From assembly GCA_019359015.1 (NCBI GenBank), contig JAHHID010000015.1:44213-108212 (forward strand): a DNA stretch of 64,000 bases, given 5' to 3'. The notes under the pieces are model-generated. The model was given only the letters and a program-made list of their open reading frames with translations. It was not told the DNA's origin and made no database searches. The position numbers and the translations under genes are program-made. Below, piece after piece: positions 26,973 through 37,900 of this stretch. Source of the stretch: Spirirestis rafaelensis WJT71-NPBG6. Its GTDB lineage: Bacteria > Cyanobacteriota > Cyanobacteriia > Cyanobacteriales > Nostocaceae. Within the stretch, counting starts at the first letter, position 1. Each line of letters opens with the position of its first letter.

Positions 26973-29900
26973 TTAAGATTGATCAATTGCTGCCAAAATA
27001 CTGTTGATATCATCTTGACTCCATTGGCTAGATTTAAAGTCTGCAAAATCTGAAGGAGTATAGTTTTGGGCTGAAGACAACTGACAACTTTTAATCATTG
27101 ACTGTAATGCTGCGACAAAATCACTAGCTAATTGCTCAACTGTCTCCCGTCGGTGTACATTTATGCTGTACGTCCAATCCACTTTTAATTGCTCTTGGAC
27201 AACTAAAGCATTAATTTCCAATAGATGGCTTCGCTGTCCATGCAGACTCCGAGCGTATCTTGATAATTGTTGAGACTTAAATAAAGAAGATTTAGGTAAG
27301 CTTTGTTCAAGATTACCAAGGTAGAGGAAAATGACCTCTGCTGGCTGAAGCGATCGCAGCTTTTCTGTAATTAGTGTATCAGCACTTATGTATTTTAGCA
27401 CCCCATAACCAAGTCCTTCGTTGGGAAAACTCCGAATTTGCTCTTTAACCACCTTCAGCACTTCGCCAGGTTGAGAAGCATTTCCAATTTCTAAAAGTAT
27501 GGGAGCAATATTAGTAAACCAACCTACAGTCCTGGACAAATCTACATCATCAAAAATTACTTTTCTACTGCTGCCTTCTAAATCAACCAGCAAAGATGGC
27601 GTTCCCGTCCATTTGGTAGATGCTTGAACCAAAGCAGTAAGCAATATATCATCCATTTGGACTCGATAAGTTGCTGTTATCTCTTCTTGTAGTGCTTTAG
27701 TTTCCTCAACACTCAAAGTTACTGAGACAGCCTGAGCAGATGCAACGGTGTTAACACCATCAGAAAAATCTGTAGGTAGTGGTGATACCCACTCACGAGA
27801 TGCAGCTAACCAATAAACTTGCTCCCTTTCCAACTCTATTGACTGTGCGTACTCAATTAGCCGTTGTGACCACTGCTTAAATGATGTCGTTTTCTGCGGT
27901 AATTTAATAACTTGCCCTTGGCTTAACTGTTGATATGAGGAATGCAAATCATCTAGTAAAATTCGCAAAGAACCCACATCTACAGCTAAATGGTGGATAA
28001 CAAATAGCAGACGGCTTGGCTGATGCTGTCCTAAGTTAAAATAAGTGACTCTAATAATTGGTCCATCTGATAGATTTAAACTCGCTTGCAACGACTGAGC
28101 GGCTGCCTCAAATGCGATTTCTTGCGACTGCGGTGACAGCGCTGACAAATCTACCTGTGAAAACGGCACTACTGCTTCGGTATCTGCATTAATCTGCTTC
28201 CAGCCAGATTCTGTAAGTTCAAAACGCAGACGCAGAGCATCATGGTGAGCTAGCAACTGCTGTATTACCTGCTCTAACAATACAGGGTCAAGAGTTTGTT
28301 GCACTTCCAACAAAACAACTTGGTTCCAGTGGTGTGAATCAAGTATTTTTTGTTCAAAAAACCAGTGCTGAATAGGTGTTAGGGGCAGTTCCCCTTGGAC
28401 TAATGCTTGTTCGGCAACTACGGTTTGAGTATTATTTGCGATCTCTGCTAACTGTGCAATTGTTGGGTATTCAAATAAATGCTGATTGGTGAATCGCAAA
28501 CCTGCTTTATTTGCCCTAGCAGTAATCTGAATACTGAGCAGAGAATCACCCCCTATTTCCAAAAAATTATCGTAGATACCTATCTGTTGCATTCCTAAGA
28601 CTTCTTGCCAGATGTTGGCAATTTCTTGCTCAACTTCATTTCTGGGAGCAACATAGCTATTATTTAGGTTTGGTCTACAATTTACTTGAGTTGAAGGTTC
28701 TTTAGATTTAATCGACTGTTTGATTCTAGCTTGTAAATCTGTTGTTGAAACTATTATTTGATTGATTTTCTTTAGGGCTAAAACACGTTTAAATACCTCT
28801 ACACCTTCTTTATTTCTCATGAATAAATCTGTAGAAATTTCTGGTTTTGTCGCTAATTCAACAGCTAATTGATTTGTTAACCAGTTATCCCAGTTTATAG
28901 TTCTCCATTGGATGTGACTGTTTTGGTTATGCTTGCAAACAAAAGCATCAGTAAATAAATGTGCTGCTGGATAAGCTGCCATACTTAAAGTTCCAACAAC
29001 AGATGATAAAGAAGATATCAATAAGCAAAAATCAAGCTCTATCCCCTGCAAAATTTTTTCTAATACAAAAAGTCCATGTCCATTTGCCCTTAGTTGCTGT
29101 TCGCATTCACTTTTAGTTATTTCTGGAATTGTTTTAAACAATTTAATTCCGGCTGCATGGATGACTCCATTAATCTGACCAAAGCGCTGCAATGTTTGAT
29201 TGATAACTGCTTGCATCTGTGATTCGCTGGCAATATCAGCGCTCAAGGTCATAACTTCTGCACCTAATTGTTCAAAAAAGCGCAGCTTTAGTATTTTACG
29301 GCTGTGTTTATCTTCTTCGTTATGAGTCGCTAACCACTCATCCCATTGTTGGTATGTGGGAAAAGCTGAAGATCCTATTAATATTAATTTCGCTCGTACT
29401 GTCTGAGCTAGATATTCGGCAAGCTCAAGACCGATACCTCCCAGTCCACCTGTAATTAGGTATACTCCCTCTTGCCGTAATGGGGGTGTAGCATTTTCAC
29501 AACGGAATGGCTCAAAGGTTTGTACCCAGCGATGATGTCCGCGATAAGCAACTACTGCATCAAGTGATAGAGTATTTAACTCTTGTAAAAGTTGCTCTAT
29601 CAATTGGTTTTCTAAGAAAGTTTTGGAAGTAGGAATTAAAACATCGATATTACGACAGGTGATGTTTGGATACTGCTGGGGAATGACCTTGCACATACCC
29701 AGTGCAGTAGCCTTTTCGGGAGTCAACCTTTCAGTACCCGTTACATCATATAAATCATTGGTTACAACCAAAATATCTATAGGCTGAGTAATATCGTGTT
29801 TGTCAAAAGACTGTGCCAGGAATAGCAAGCTGTAGAAACCTAAATTTTGAGAATTTTCACTCGTCTCAATTGGCGATCGCTTATCGTCATTTGGTGTAAT

Positions 29901-32879
29901 ACTCCATAAATGTACTATCGAAGAAGGAATTTCACCCAATGCCTGTAAATCTGCAATTAAGGTATCATAATCTTCATAAGACTCAGGATTTATACTATAC
30001 TCAGATGCACTGATTTTGCTAAACCGTTCTCCTAAGGCTACGGTAATAACGTTGCATCCATTATCCAAATGTTTCGCTATTTGTGCGCCAATACCGCAAA
30101 TATCAGTAAAAATTAGCACCTTTTCTTTTGATTTAGCAGTTTGAGGTGCAATGGCTTGTTTCCAGACCGGGATATAAAACCAGTCGGCAATATCTGGCTG
30201 TTTGCGGTTTGTTGCAAGATTGCTGGGTGTTTTCTGGGGTTCAATCCAGTAACTTTGCCGTTCAAAAGGATATGTCGGCAAAGGCAGACGGTAACGGCAT
30301 TCAGAAGTATAAAAACCTGACCAGTCTACGGAAACTCCTGTTAGCCACAGGCGACCCAGAGTGTTTAGTAAGAATGCTACATCAGACTGTTCTGCTTTGG
30401 GATGACGTAAGGAAGAAAGTATAATATGCTGCTCTTGTTTTTCGGAATGTTGTTTAGCGAAGGTACACAAGGTACGTCCTGGTCCAACTTCCAGTAAGAT
30501 GGGATTTGGCTGTTGCAGCAATGCGGATATGCCTGGTGTAAATTTTACAGTTTGCCGCAGATGCTTTGCCCAATAATTTGGATTTGTTGCTTCTTCTGCT
30601 GTAATCCAAGTTCCAGTCAGGTTGGAGATAAAAGGAATTTGGGGGGGATTGAGTTTGACTTTTTTAACTTCTGCGATGAATGGCTCTAATATAAATTCCA
30701 TCATCTGCGAATGAAAGGCGTGAGAGGTATGTAAAAGGCGACACTCTACACCTTGAGTTGCAAGTTCTTCTTTAAGTGTATCTACAGCCTCAGGAGTTCC
30801 GGAAATTACACAAGTATTTGGTGCGTTACAGGCGGCTATAGATAAGTTTTCGTTGAGAAGAAGTTCAACTTCTGCCTCTTTTAAAGGAACAGAGAGCATT
30901 TTTCCCGAAGGTAATTGCTGCATCAGTCGTCCACGTATGGCAACTAAAGCTAAAGCATCTTCAACAGACATGACTTTAGCAAGGCAAGCAGCTACGTATT
31001 CTCCTATACTGTGTCCTATCATTGATTGAGGAGAGATTCCCCAGGACATCCACAACTGAGCCAAAGCATACTCAATGACAAACAATGCGCTTTGAGTAAA
31101 GCAAGTTTGTTTCAGTTTCTCTGTTGCGGCTTTTTTCTCAGATTCGCTTGGATAAATGAGCGATCGCAAATCTAATCCTAAATGCGGTTTTAGTATTAAG
31201 CAGCAGCGCTCCACCTGTTCGCGAAATATCGGCTCAGTTTCGTAGAGTTCTTTACCCATGTCCACGTATTGAGAACCTTGTCCGGGAAACATGAAAGCGA
31301 TAGAGCGATCGCCTGACTCTTGAAATTGTGATGTTTGTTCACCCAATTCATTAATTGCATCCTGAATATCCCGGCAAACCAGCATTTGTCGATGATTAAA
31401 CTCTCTCCGCCCCACTTGCAAGGTATAAGCCACATCTGCCAGATTGAGGTTGGGGTGCTGCATTAAGTGATGAGCAAGATTTTGTCTGGCAGTTTGTAGT
31501 GCAGACTGAGATTTGGCAGAAAGTACTAACAATTGCCAAGGACGAGAAGGATTAGAAAGTGGAAGCGTTGGAGCTTCTTCTAGGACTACATGGGCATTGG
31601 TTCCCCCCATTCCGAGAGAACTAACGCCAGCACGACGCGGAGTTGAGCCTGGTTTCCATTCTGTCAGCTTTGTATTAACGTAAAAGGGACTATCGGCAAA
31701 ATCAATTTGGGGATTGGGCTGCTCAAAATTTAAGCTGGGTGGAATTAACTTATGTTTGAGGGCAAGGGATGTTTTGATTAATCCTGTAACTCCAGCAGCT
31801 GCATCTAAATGACCGATATTTGTTTTAACTGAACCGATCGCACAGAAACCTTTTTTCTCGGTACTAGCACGAAAAACTTTAGAAAGGGCGGCAATTTCAA
31901 TTGGATCGCCCAAAGCTGTACCAGTACCGTGAGCCTCAATATAGTTGATTGTCTCAGGCTCTATCTCTGCCAACATTATCGCTTCGGCGATCGCGGAAGC
32001 TTGACCATCAACGCTTGGTGCTGTAAAGCCTACTTTCACTTCCCCGTCGTTATTGATCGCTGTACCTTTGATGACAGCATAAATGTAATCACCGGAAGCG
32101 ATCGCATCCCTGAGTCGTTTGAGGACAACAACCCCTACACCATTACCAATAGTTGTTCCCTGTGCTTTAACATCAAAAGCGCGGCAATGACCATCAGGAG
32201 ATAGTGTCCCTCCTTGTTGATATAAATAGCCTGTTTTTTGTGGTACTCGAATAGAAACTCCTCCTGCCAAGGTCATATCGCATTGATAATTGAGCAAACT
32301 TTGGCAAGCAAGAGTCGTAGCAACTAATGATGTGGAACAAGCCGTTTGAACTGTAATACTTGGTCCAGTGAGATTTAATTTATAAGAAACACGAGTAGAT
32401 AAAAAATCTTTGTCGTTACCAATTAGCTTTTGGTATGATTCGGCTGACCCTAGTTGATCCTTATTTAAATCAAAAGATAAATAGTTATTCAAGCTAGCAC
32501 CAGCATAAACTCCAATCCGGCTTTCACACCTATTAGAGTCATATCCTGCACTTTCCAAAGCCTCCCAAGCACATTCCAAAAACAAGCGGTGTTGGGGGTC
32601 TGTTGCTTCCGCATCTTTAGGATTAATGTCAAAGAATGAAGCATCAAATAAATCAATATTTTCTAATACACCACTGGCTTTGACATAATTACTATCACTT
32701 AACACAGTCGAATTAATCCCAGCAGTCATTAACTCTTCATCTGTGAATAAGGAAATTGACTCTACGCCACCTTGCAAGTTTTGCCAAAAACTTCCTATAT
32801 TTTTAGCTCCTGGAAAACGCCCAGCCATGCCAATAATGGCTATTCCTTCCATCGATTCGTAATCTTTTTCAATATCCAT
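26973..32879 (-). CDS. Hybrid PKS: KS-AT-KR-ACP followed by a degenerate epimerization domain
   Basis: The 1968-residue protein has KS (about 10-440, QTACSTS, EAHGTGT, KTNIGHLD), AT (about 540-860, GHSIGEY and HAFHS, which indicates malonyl-CoA), KR (about 1130-1400, GGLGGIG, SSLSS, AAYPAAH) and ACP (IGGDSLLS, about 1475). An NRPS-type epimerization domain then fills the last 450 residues. E domains normally act on an aminoacyl-PCP, so one after a ketoreduced polyketide carrier is unexpected. Its motifs are decayed: IHHLAVDVGSL instead of HHxxxDGxSW, LEGSSRK instead of LEGHGRE, and FLYLGNLE instead of FNYLGQFD. It probably serves as a docking scaffold to the next C domain. With glycine as the previous residue, the module would make a 4-amino-3-hydroxybutyrate-like unit. 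No DH, ER or MT was seen. Confidence 0.95.
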   Translation of the reverse strand: MDIEKDYESMEGIAIIGMAGRFPGAKNIGSFWQNLQGGVESISLFTDEELMTAGINSTVLSDSNYVKASGVLENIDLFDASFFDINPKDAEATDPQHRLFLECAWEALESAGYDSNRCESRIGVYAGASLNNYLSFDLNKDQLGSAESYQKLIGNDKDFLSTRVSYKLNLTGPSITVQTACSTSLVATTLACQSLLNYQCDMTLAGGVSIRVPQKTGYLYQQGGTLSPDGHCRAFDVKAQGTTIGNGVGVVVLKRLRDAIASGDYIYAVIKGTAINNDGEVKVGFTAPSVDGQASAIAEAIMLAEIEPETINYIEAHGTGTALGDPIEIAALSKVFRASTEKKGFCAIGSVKTNIGHLDAAAGVTGLIKTSLALKHKLIPPSLNFEQPNPQIDFADSPFYVNTKLTEWKPGSTPRRAGVSSLGMGGTNAHVVLEEAPTLPLSNPSRPWQLLVLSAKSQSALQTARQNLAHHLMQHPNLNLADVAYTLQVGRREFNHRQMLVCRDIQDAINELGEQTSQFQESGDRSIAFMFPGQGSQYVDMGKELYETEPIFREQVERCCLILKPHLGLDLRSLIYPSESEKKAATEKLKQTCFTQSALFVIEYALAQLWMSWGISPQSMIGHSIGEYVAACLAKVMSVEDALALVAIRGRLMQQLPSGKMLSVPLKEAEVELLLNENLSIAACNAPNTCVISGTPEAVDTLKEELATQGVECRLLHTSHAFHSQMMEFILEPFIAEVKKVKLNPPQIPFISNLTGTWITAEEATNPNYWAKHLRQTVKFTPGISALLQQPNPILLEVGPGRTLCTFAKQHSEKQEQHIILSSLRHPKAEQSDVAFLLNTLGRLWLTGVSVDWSGFYTSECRYRLPLPTYPFERQSYWIEPQKTPSNLATNRKQPDIADWFYIPVWKQAIAPQTAKSKEKVLIFTDICGIGAQIAKHLDNGCNVITVALGERFSKISASEYSINPESYEDYDTLIADLQALGEIPSSIVHLWSITPNDDKRSPIETSENSQNLGFYSLLFLAQSFDKHDITQPIDILVVTNDLYDVTGTERLTPEKATALGMCKVIPQQYPNITCRNIDVLIPTSKTFLENQLIEQLLQELNTLSLDAVVAYRGHHRWVQTFEPFRCENATPPLRQEGVYLITGGLGGIGLELAEYLAQTVRAKLILIGSSAFPTYQQWDEWLATHNEEDKHSRKILKLRFFEQLGAEVMTLSADIASESQMQAVINQTLQRFGQINGVIHAAGIKLFKTIPEITKSECEQQLRANGHGLFVLEKILQGIELDFCLLISSLSSVVGTLSMAAYPAAHLFTDAFVCKHNQNSHIQWRTINWDNWLTNQLAVELATKPEISTDLFMRNKEGVEVFKRVLALKKINQIIVSTTDLQARIKQSIKSKEPSTQVNCRPNLNNSYVAPRNEVEQEIANIWQEVLGMQQIGIYDNFLEIGGDSLLSIQITARANKAGLRFTNQHLFEYPTIAQLAEIANNTQTVVAEQALVQGELPLTPIQHWFFEQKILDSHHWNQVVLLEVQQTLDPVLLEQVIQQLLAHHDALRLRFELTESGWKQINADTEAVVPFSQVDLSALSPQSQEIAFEAAAQSLQASLNLSDGPIIRVTYFNLGQHQPSRLLFVIHHLAVDVGSLRILLDDLHSSYQQLSQGQVIKLPQKTTSFKQWSQRLIEYAQSIELEREQVYWLAASREWVSPLPTDFSDGVNTVASAQAVSVTLSVEETKALQEEITATYRVQMDDILLTALVQASTKWTGTPSLLVDLEGSSRKVIFDDVDLSRTVGWFTNIAPILLEIGNASQPGEVLKVVKEQIRSFPNEGLGYGVLKYISADTLITEKLRSLQPAEVIFLYLGNLEQSLPKSSLFKSQQLSRYARSLHGQRSHLLEINALVVQEQLKVDWTYSINVHRRETVEQLASDFVAALQSMIKSCQLSSAQNYTPSDFADFKSSQWSQDDINSILAAIDQS

Positions 32880-32900
32880 TTTTATGCAATTAATTTATTA

Positions 32901-33767
32901 TTACTTCAGATAACTTAGCAGAGAAAATATTCGTCGCTTGGTATCAGTAAATGACCTGCGACCATGCAAAAATCTGGAATTATCAATCATCACCAAATCA
33001 CCTGCTTGCCAGGATATAACTTCAGTTAGCCTGTTCATAATTTCTTGGATTTGGCTGATCGCAACTACAGGTATGGGAGAACCATCTTCAAAGGTGACTG
33101 CCCCTTTAGGATTTTTATGTTCTGAAATTAGGCTGTTAGCAAAGGCATTGTTGTTACCATATTTTGTTTTTACTACAGCTGAACAAATATATTCTAGAGC
33201 AATAGATTGGTCTTCGTTTATCTGGTAACTTAAGCCTTCTATACCTTGCAGAGTTTTTTTGACATCAGCAATTGTAGCAGATGCACCTAAAAAACGCTTC
33301 CAATCAGCAGCGGGAAATTTTTGCGAAAATCTGATTTTTTTAGAAATAAATAAATCTTTTAATCCTTCGCTCATTTCCTCCCATACTCGCACACCATCCC
33401 AATATAAAGTTTCACCTCCTTGTGCTGCTGGAACAGCACAGCAAAACCACACTAGATCAGGACGAAAAGGAGAATTAGCATTTTCACAATGAGGACTAAC
33501 ATAATGCATTCCTGGATCTACTAAAGTTATAAACCTATTGCGCTGGTCAACAATTGGTCTATCTTTATCCAAAACAAATCTAGAACTGAATTTCTCGGCA
33601 AAAGCTTTCATTTGTTCATAATTGATGCCAAATCCTCGAAAGTGAAGAATACCAAATGACTTGAACATCTCTAAATTGGATTGGACAGGTAAATCGAGAA
33701 TATTACCAAAATTTTCATTATAAATTATTTTAGCACTCTTGCTTATTTCTAAATTAGTGTTCGCCAT
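32901..33767 (-). CDS. TauD/SyrP-like Fe(II)/2-oxoglutarate oxygenase, probable aspartyl beta-hydroxylase
   Basis: This is a free-standing 288-residue oxygenase of the TauD/TfdA superfamily, starting at ATG 33767 (MANTNLEISK); a longer TTG start at 33788 is less likely. The iron ligands appear as HxE in SPHCENAN (about residue 100) and a distal His in FLHGRRSF near the C-terminus, followed by an Arg-containing stretch for 2-oxoglutarate. Other family marks are GILHFRGFG and AAQGGET. SyrP-like members hydroxylate carrier-bound aspartate at the beta carbon. It sits 21 bp before the PKS gene, in the same operon as a second hydroxylase fused to the A-less NRPS. One free and one fused hydroxylase match two aspartate positions. 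I infer that this one pairs with the interface domain of the 2614-residue NRPS, but the partner could be swapped. Confidence 0.88.
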   Translation of the reverse strand: MANTNLEISKSAKIIYNENFGNILDLPVQSNLEMFKSFGILHFRGFGINYEQMKAFAEKFSSRFVLDKDRPIVDQRNRFITLVDPGMHYVSPHCENANSPFRPDLVWFCCAVPAAQGGETLYWDGVRVWEEMSEGLKDLFISKKIRFSQKFPAADWKRFLGASATIADVKKTLQGIEGLSYQINEDQSIALEYICSAVVKTKYGNNNAFANSLISEHKNPKGAVTFEDGSPIPVVAISQIQEIMNRLTEVISWQAGDLVMIDNSRFLHGRRSFTDTKRRIFSLLSYLK

Positions 33768-33940
33768 ATTCAAACTTAAGTTATACAAAATTTACATGTA
33801 ATTTAACTTGAAAGATTAATTTATAATTTAGTGTCAAAGCGTGTTAAAAATTTACACTTTACTCTTTTTAAAGGGTTTATAAAAAACAAAATTTGTTTAA
33901 ATTCATTTTTATTCAATTGCATTTTTAAGGTTCTTTGTGA

Positions 33941-34816
33941 TTAGAAAAAAGATTTAATAATAGACCTAAGCTTAGTTAAAGAAGATATTGAATGACGGGT
34001 ATAATGAGGCAAGATGTTCAAAGCGGTTGATAATATTCTTTTTTGTCTTAAAAAATCTTGGATTTTTAGATCGTACCAAAATGATAATGATATATTCTCA
34101 TCTATTGCTGTAACATGATGCCACCAAAAAGGAGGTATGTAGAGCATTTCTCCGGCTTTAAGTATGACTTCTATTTTTTCGTGCCAAGGAAATTTTGGAA
34201 ATAATTCAAAATTAGGGTTAATCGGATTTACTTTACTAAAATGTGCATGAGAACCACGTTCCCCAACAGGTGGATAAAACGACAAATAATTTGAAGGAGG
34301 AAACAGAAGTATTCTTTTTCTTCCTCGAATTTGAACAAAAACGTTTTGTTCTTGATCAAAATGAAGGGTACTAACTGAAGCAAAAGCTTTGCCAGGAGAA
34401 CCAAACCAGAAGCTAATTAATGCCTTTCTATCAAGATATTCTGGATAATCTATATCTCTAATAAGTTCAGGAAAAAATTTCTCCAATTCTATCTGAGCCA
34501 TATAATATTCTAAATCATCATCTTTTTTATTTCCACTAATTATATCTACATATTCCTTCAACTTTATTTTTTTTCTATCATAATTATCCTCTTTCACATA
34601 GTTGTAGTTATTCAAAAAAATTGTACTATGAAATTCTACAGGAATAGTATTATTACCACAAACTTTTAATAGATAATCATTAGACCAATTTTTACAGGCA
34701 TTCCAATTTTCAGCAACACCCTCAATTAAAAAAGGCTGATATTGTCTCCAAATATTTAAAAATTCCTCTTTGGTGGGAGTATTAATTCTTAAAATTGAGT
34801 TGCTAGCTTGAATCAT
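33941..34816 (-). CDS. JmjC-like cupin (cupin_8) putative Fe(II)/2-oxoglutarate oxygenase
   Basis: The 291-residue protein has the N-terminal pattern of cupin_8/JmjC-like oxygenases (PFLIEGVAENWNACKNW). A metal-binding HFD lies in STLHFDQEQNVFVQIRGRKR (about residue 150-170), then LFPP, and a second His region in MLYIPPFWWHHV (about 230). These fit a double-stranded beta-helix Fe(II)/2-oxoglutarate enzyme. The ATG at 34816 is preferred because GGAG lies 7 bp upstream; a TTG lies 15 bp earlier. It stands between the FAAL loading gene and the free TauD gene in the cluster direction, with gaps of 162 and 173 bp. It is visibly more AT-rich than the NRPS genes, which may mean a separate origin. 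The substrate is unknown; oxidation of the lipid tail, glycine or a basic residue are possibilities. Confidence 0.82.
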   Translation of the reverse strand: MIQASNSILRINTPTKEEFLNIWRQYQPFLIEGVAENWNACKNWSNDYLLKVCGNNTIPVEFHSTIFLNNYNYVKEDNYDRKKIKLKEYVDIISGNKKDDDLEYYMAQIELEKFFPELIRDIDYPEYLDRKALISFWFGSPGKAFASVSTLHFDQEQNVFVQIRGRKRILLFPPSNYLSFYPPVGERGSHAHFSKVNPINPNFELFPKFPWHEKIEVILKAGEMLYIPPFWWHHVTAIDENISLSFWYDLKIQDFLRQKRILSTALNILPHYTRHSISSLTKLRSIIKSFF

Positions 34817-34978
34817 AAAATATCTCCACAAATCTAATTTTTCTGATTAATCGAGGGTGTACTTTTGTGTTTTTAGACACATTTTATTATCTGTAATCTG
34901 CCAATTTAAACTAAAGTAGCAGAATAAGTGATGATGGAATATTTTAAATTTTTTAACTAGTAGCTTGACAATATTCGG

Positions 34979-37900
34979 TCAGCGAGAAGTTTTTCTGGAT
35001 TGCTTCATAAATAATTGCTTTTGCATTTTATTCGCTTCTTTTTGTCTTTCTACTCGGTTCCGCAGCGTTTCAAAAACAGAGTTATCTTCGGTTGTTTGAC
35101 TTAAATATTGTGCTAAAGATTTGATAGTTGGATTCTGAAACATAGTTACTACAGCTATATCTTTATCCAAAATTGCACGCAGTTTATTATTCACCTGAAG
35201 CATCAATAGTGAATGACCACCTAAATCAAAAAAATTATCATGAATACCCACTTTATCTAAATGCAAGACTTGCTGCCAAAGTTGAGCTATTGTTTTCTCT
35301 ATCTCAGATTGAGGTGGTTGATAAGTTGCTGTCAATGAAGAATAATTTTCAGGTGCAGGTAAGGCACGACGATCTACTTTGCCATTGGGTGTCAAAGGTA
35401 ATGCATTTAACACTATAAAGGCAGAAGGAAGCATATATTCAGGTAGCTTTTCCTTGATAAAATGCCGCAAGTCATTAACAGACAATGTACTCTCGTGGTG
35501 AGGAACTAAATATGCTATTAAGCGATGCTCATTTGGTATATCTTCTCTGGCTATTACTACCGTTTCTTTTACATGTAAGTATTTTCTAATTACTGCTTCA
35601 ATTTCTCCAAGTTCAATGCGGAAACCACGAATTTTTACTTGATGGTCTATTCTACCTAAAAATTCTATATTCCCATTTGGAAGGTAGCGTGCCAAATCCC
35701 CTGTTTTATAAAGGCGTTTTTTTGAATCAAAAGGACTGGGAATAAACTTTTCTTTGGTTAATTCAGGTCTATTCCAATAACCTCGTGCCAGCCCAATACC
35801 GCCAATATGCAACTCTCCTGGAACTCCCACAGGAACTAATTGCTGACTTGAATCTAAGATATAGAATTGTGTATTAGCAATGGGATGACCGATAAGGCTA
35901 AAGCCTTGTTTTTGTTCTTGATTCACTTTTTGTACAGCTGACCAAATAGTGGTTTCAGTCGGTCCATATAAGTTCCATACTTCCTTACCTCGTTCTAGTA
36001 ACTGATAGGCAAGGGAAGAGTCCAAAGCTTCACCACCACAAAGAATTTTTAGTGCATTTTTGCTTTCCCACCCAGCAGCCAGTAGCAATCGCCAAGTAGC
36101 AGGGGTGGCTTGCATAACTGTTATATGATGATAAGTTAGCTGTTTTAACAACTGAGTGCCATCAGTAACGACTTCTCGATTAACTAAAACTAAACGAGCG
36201 CCGACAATCAGCGGTAGGTACAATTCTAATGCAGCAATGTCAAAAGATAAGGTGGTAACTGACAACAGGATATCTTCTTGAGTCAGTCCTGGAACCTGAC
36301 GCATTGTAGTTAAGAAGTTGACTACAGCGCGGTGGAGAATTTGTACTCCCTTCGGTGTTCCTGTAGAACCAGATGTGTAAATTACATAAGCTAAATTGTC
36401 TGGTTTGACATTACTGACCAGATTTTCTGGACTGCAATCTATAAATGCTGTACCGTCATCAATGCATACTATTTGCGCTGAGTGTGGTGGCAATTCATCG
36501 ACCAAATGAGATTGTGCTAACAATAGCAATACTTGAGAATCTGCTAACATTAACGCCAAGCGCTCCTTGGGATAAGCGGGATCGAGTGGCAGATAAGCAC
36601 CACCTGCTTTCATAATAGCTAGTATTGCCACCACCATTTCCAGACAGCGCTCTGTATAAATACCAACTAGTAAATCGGGCTTTACGCCTAATTGTTGTAG
36701 GTAGTGGGCAGTTTTGTTTGCCCGGTTGTTTAATTCGCGGTAGGTAAGTTGCTGATTTTCAAATACAAGAGCGATCGCATCTGGTGTTCGTTCTACCTGT
36801 TGCTCAAATAGCTGATGAATACATAGGTTGTCGGGATATTCTGTTTCGGTATCATTCCAGTCAAACAAAATCTGCTGTTGCTCAGATGCTGTTAGTATGG
36901 GCAAATCTGCAATACACTGGTCGGGATTGGCAACTACTTCTTCTAGCAAAGTCTGGAAATGCCCCAGCATTCGCTCAATAGTATCTGCGTTAAACAAATC
37001 GGTATTGTACTCGATTGTTGCTACCAATCCCTCTTCTTTGTCCTCCATATACAAAGTTAAATCGAACTTAGATGTACCGTTTTCGCCCTCCTGACAGGTT
37101 ATCGATACATCAGATAACTTTGGACTCGGTACTGGCACATTCTGGAGAACAAACATTACCTGGAATAAAGGGTTGTAACTCAAGTCTCTATCTGGGTGCA
37201 GTTCTTCGACCAGCTTTTCAAAAGGTAAGTCTTGATGAACGTAAGCCTCTAAGGCTGTTGATTTGACCTTTGAAATTAACTCTCTAAAAGTGGGGTTGCC
37301 AACAAGGTCTGTACGCAACACTAAGATATTGACAAAAAATCCAATTAATGAGTTGAACTCGGCTCGATTGCGACTGGCAATGGGAGAACCTACCAAGATA
37401 TCTGTTTGCCCAGTGTAGCGGTAAAGTAAGGTTTTGAAACCCGCTAGCAAGGTCATAAATAGAGTAACACCTTCGTTATGGCTCAGTGTTTTCACTGCCG
37501 CTGTCAAGGATTGGGAGAAAGCTAGTTTGGCACGATCGCCTTTTTCTACCCTCAAAGGCGATCGCGCACGATCTGTTGGTAAATTTAATACAGTCAGATC
37601 GCCCTTCAACTTTTGTTTCCAATAGGTCAGTAAACGTTGAAGGCGATCGCTATCAAGCCATTGACGTTGCCAATCGACAAAATCTTGATACTGAATGGAT
37701 AACTCAGGAAGCGGTGAGAGTTTTCCTATAGAAAATGCTTCGTATAGTGTAGCTAGTTCGTTGATAAGAATACTGATAGACCAACCATCTGCAATTATAT
37801 GATGCAGAGTCACAATTAGTTGATAATTTTGTTCATTTAAACGTAAAACTTTAGCACGCAAAAGCGATTGAGAAGACAAGTCAAATGGCTGCTGTGCTAA

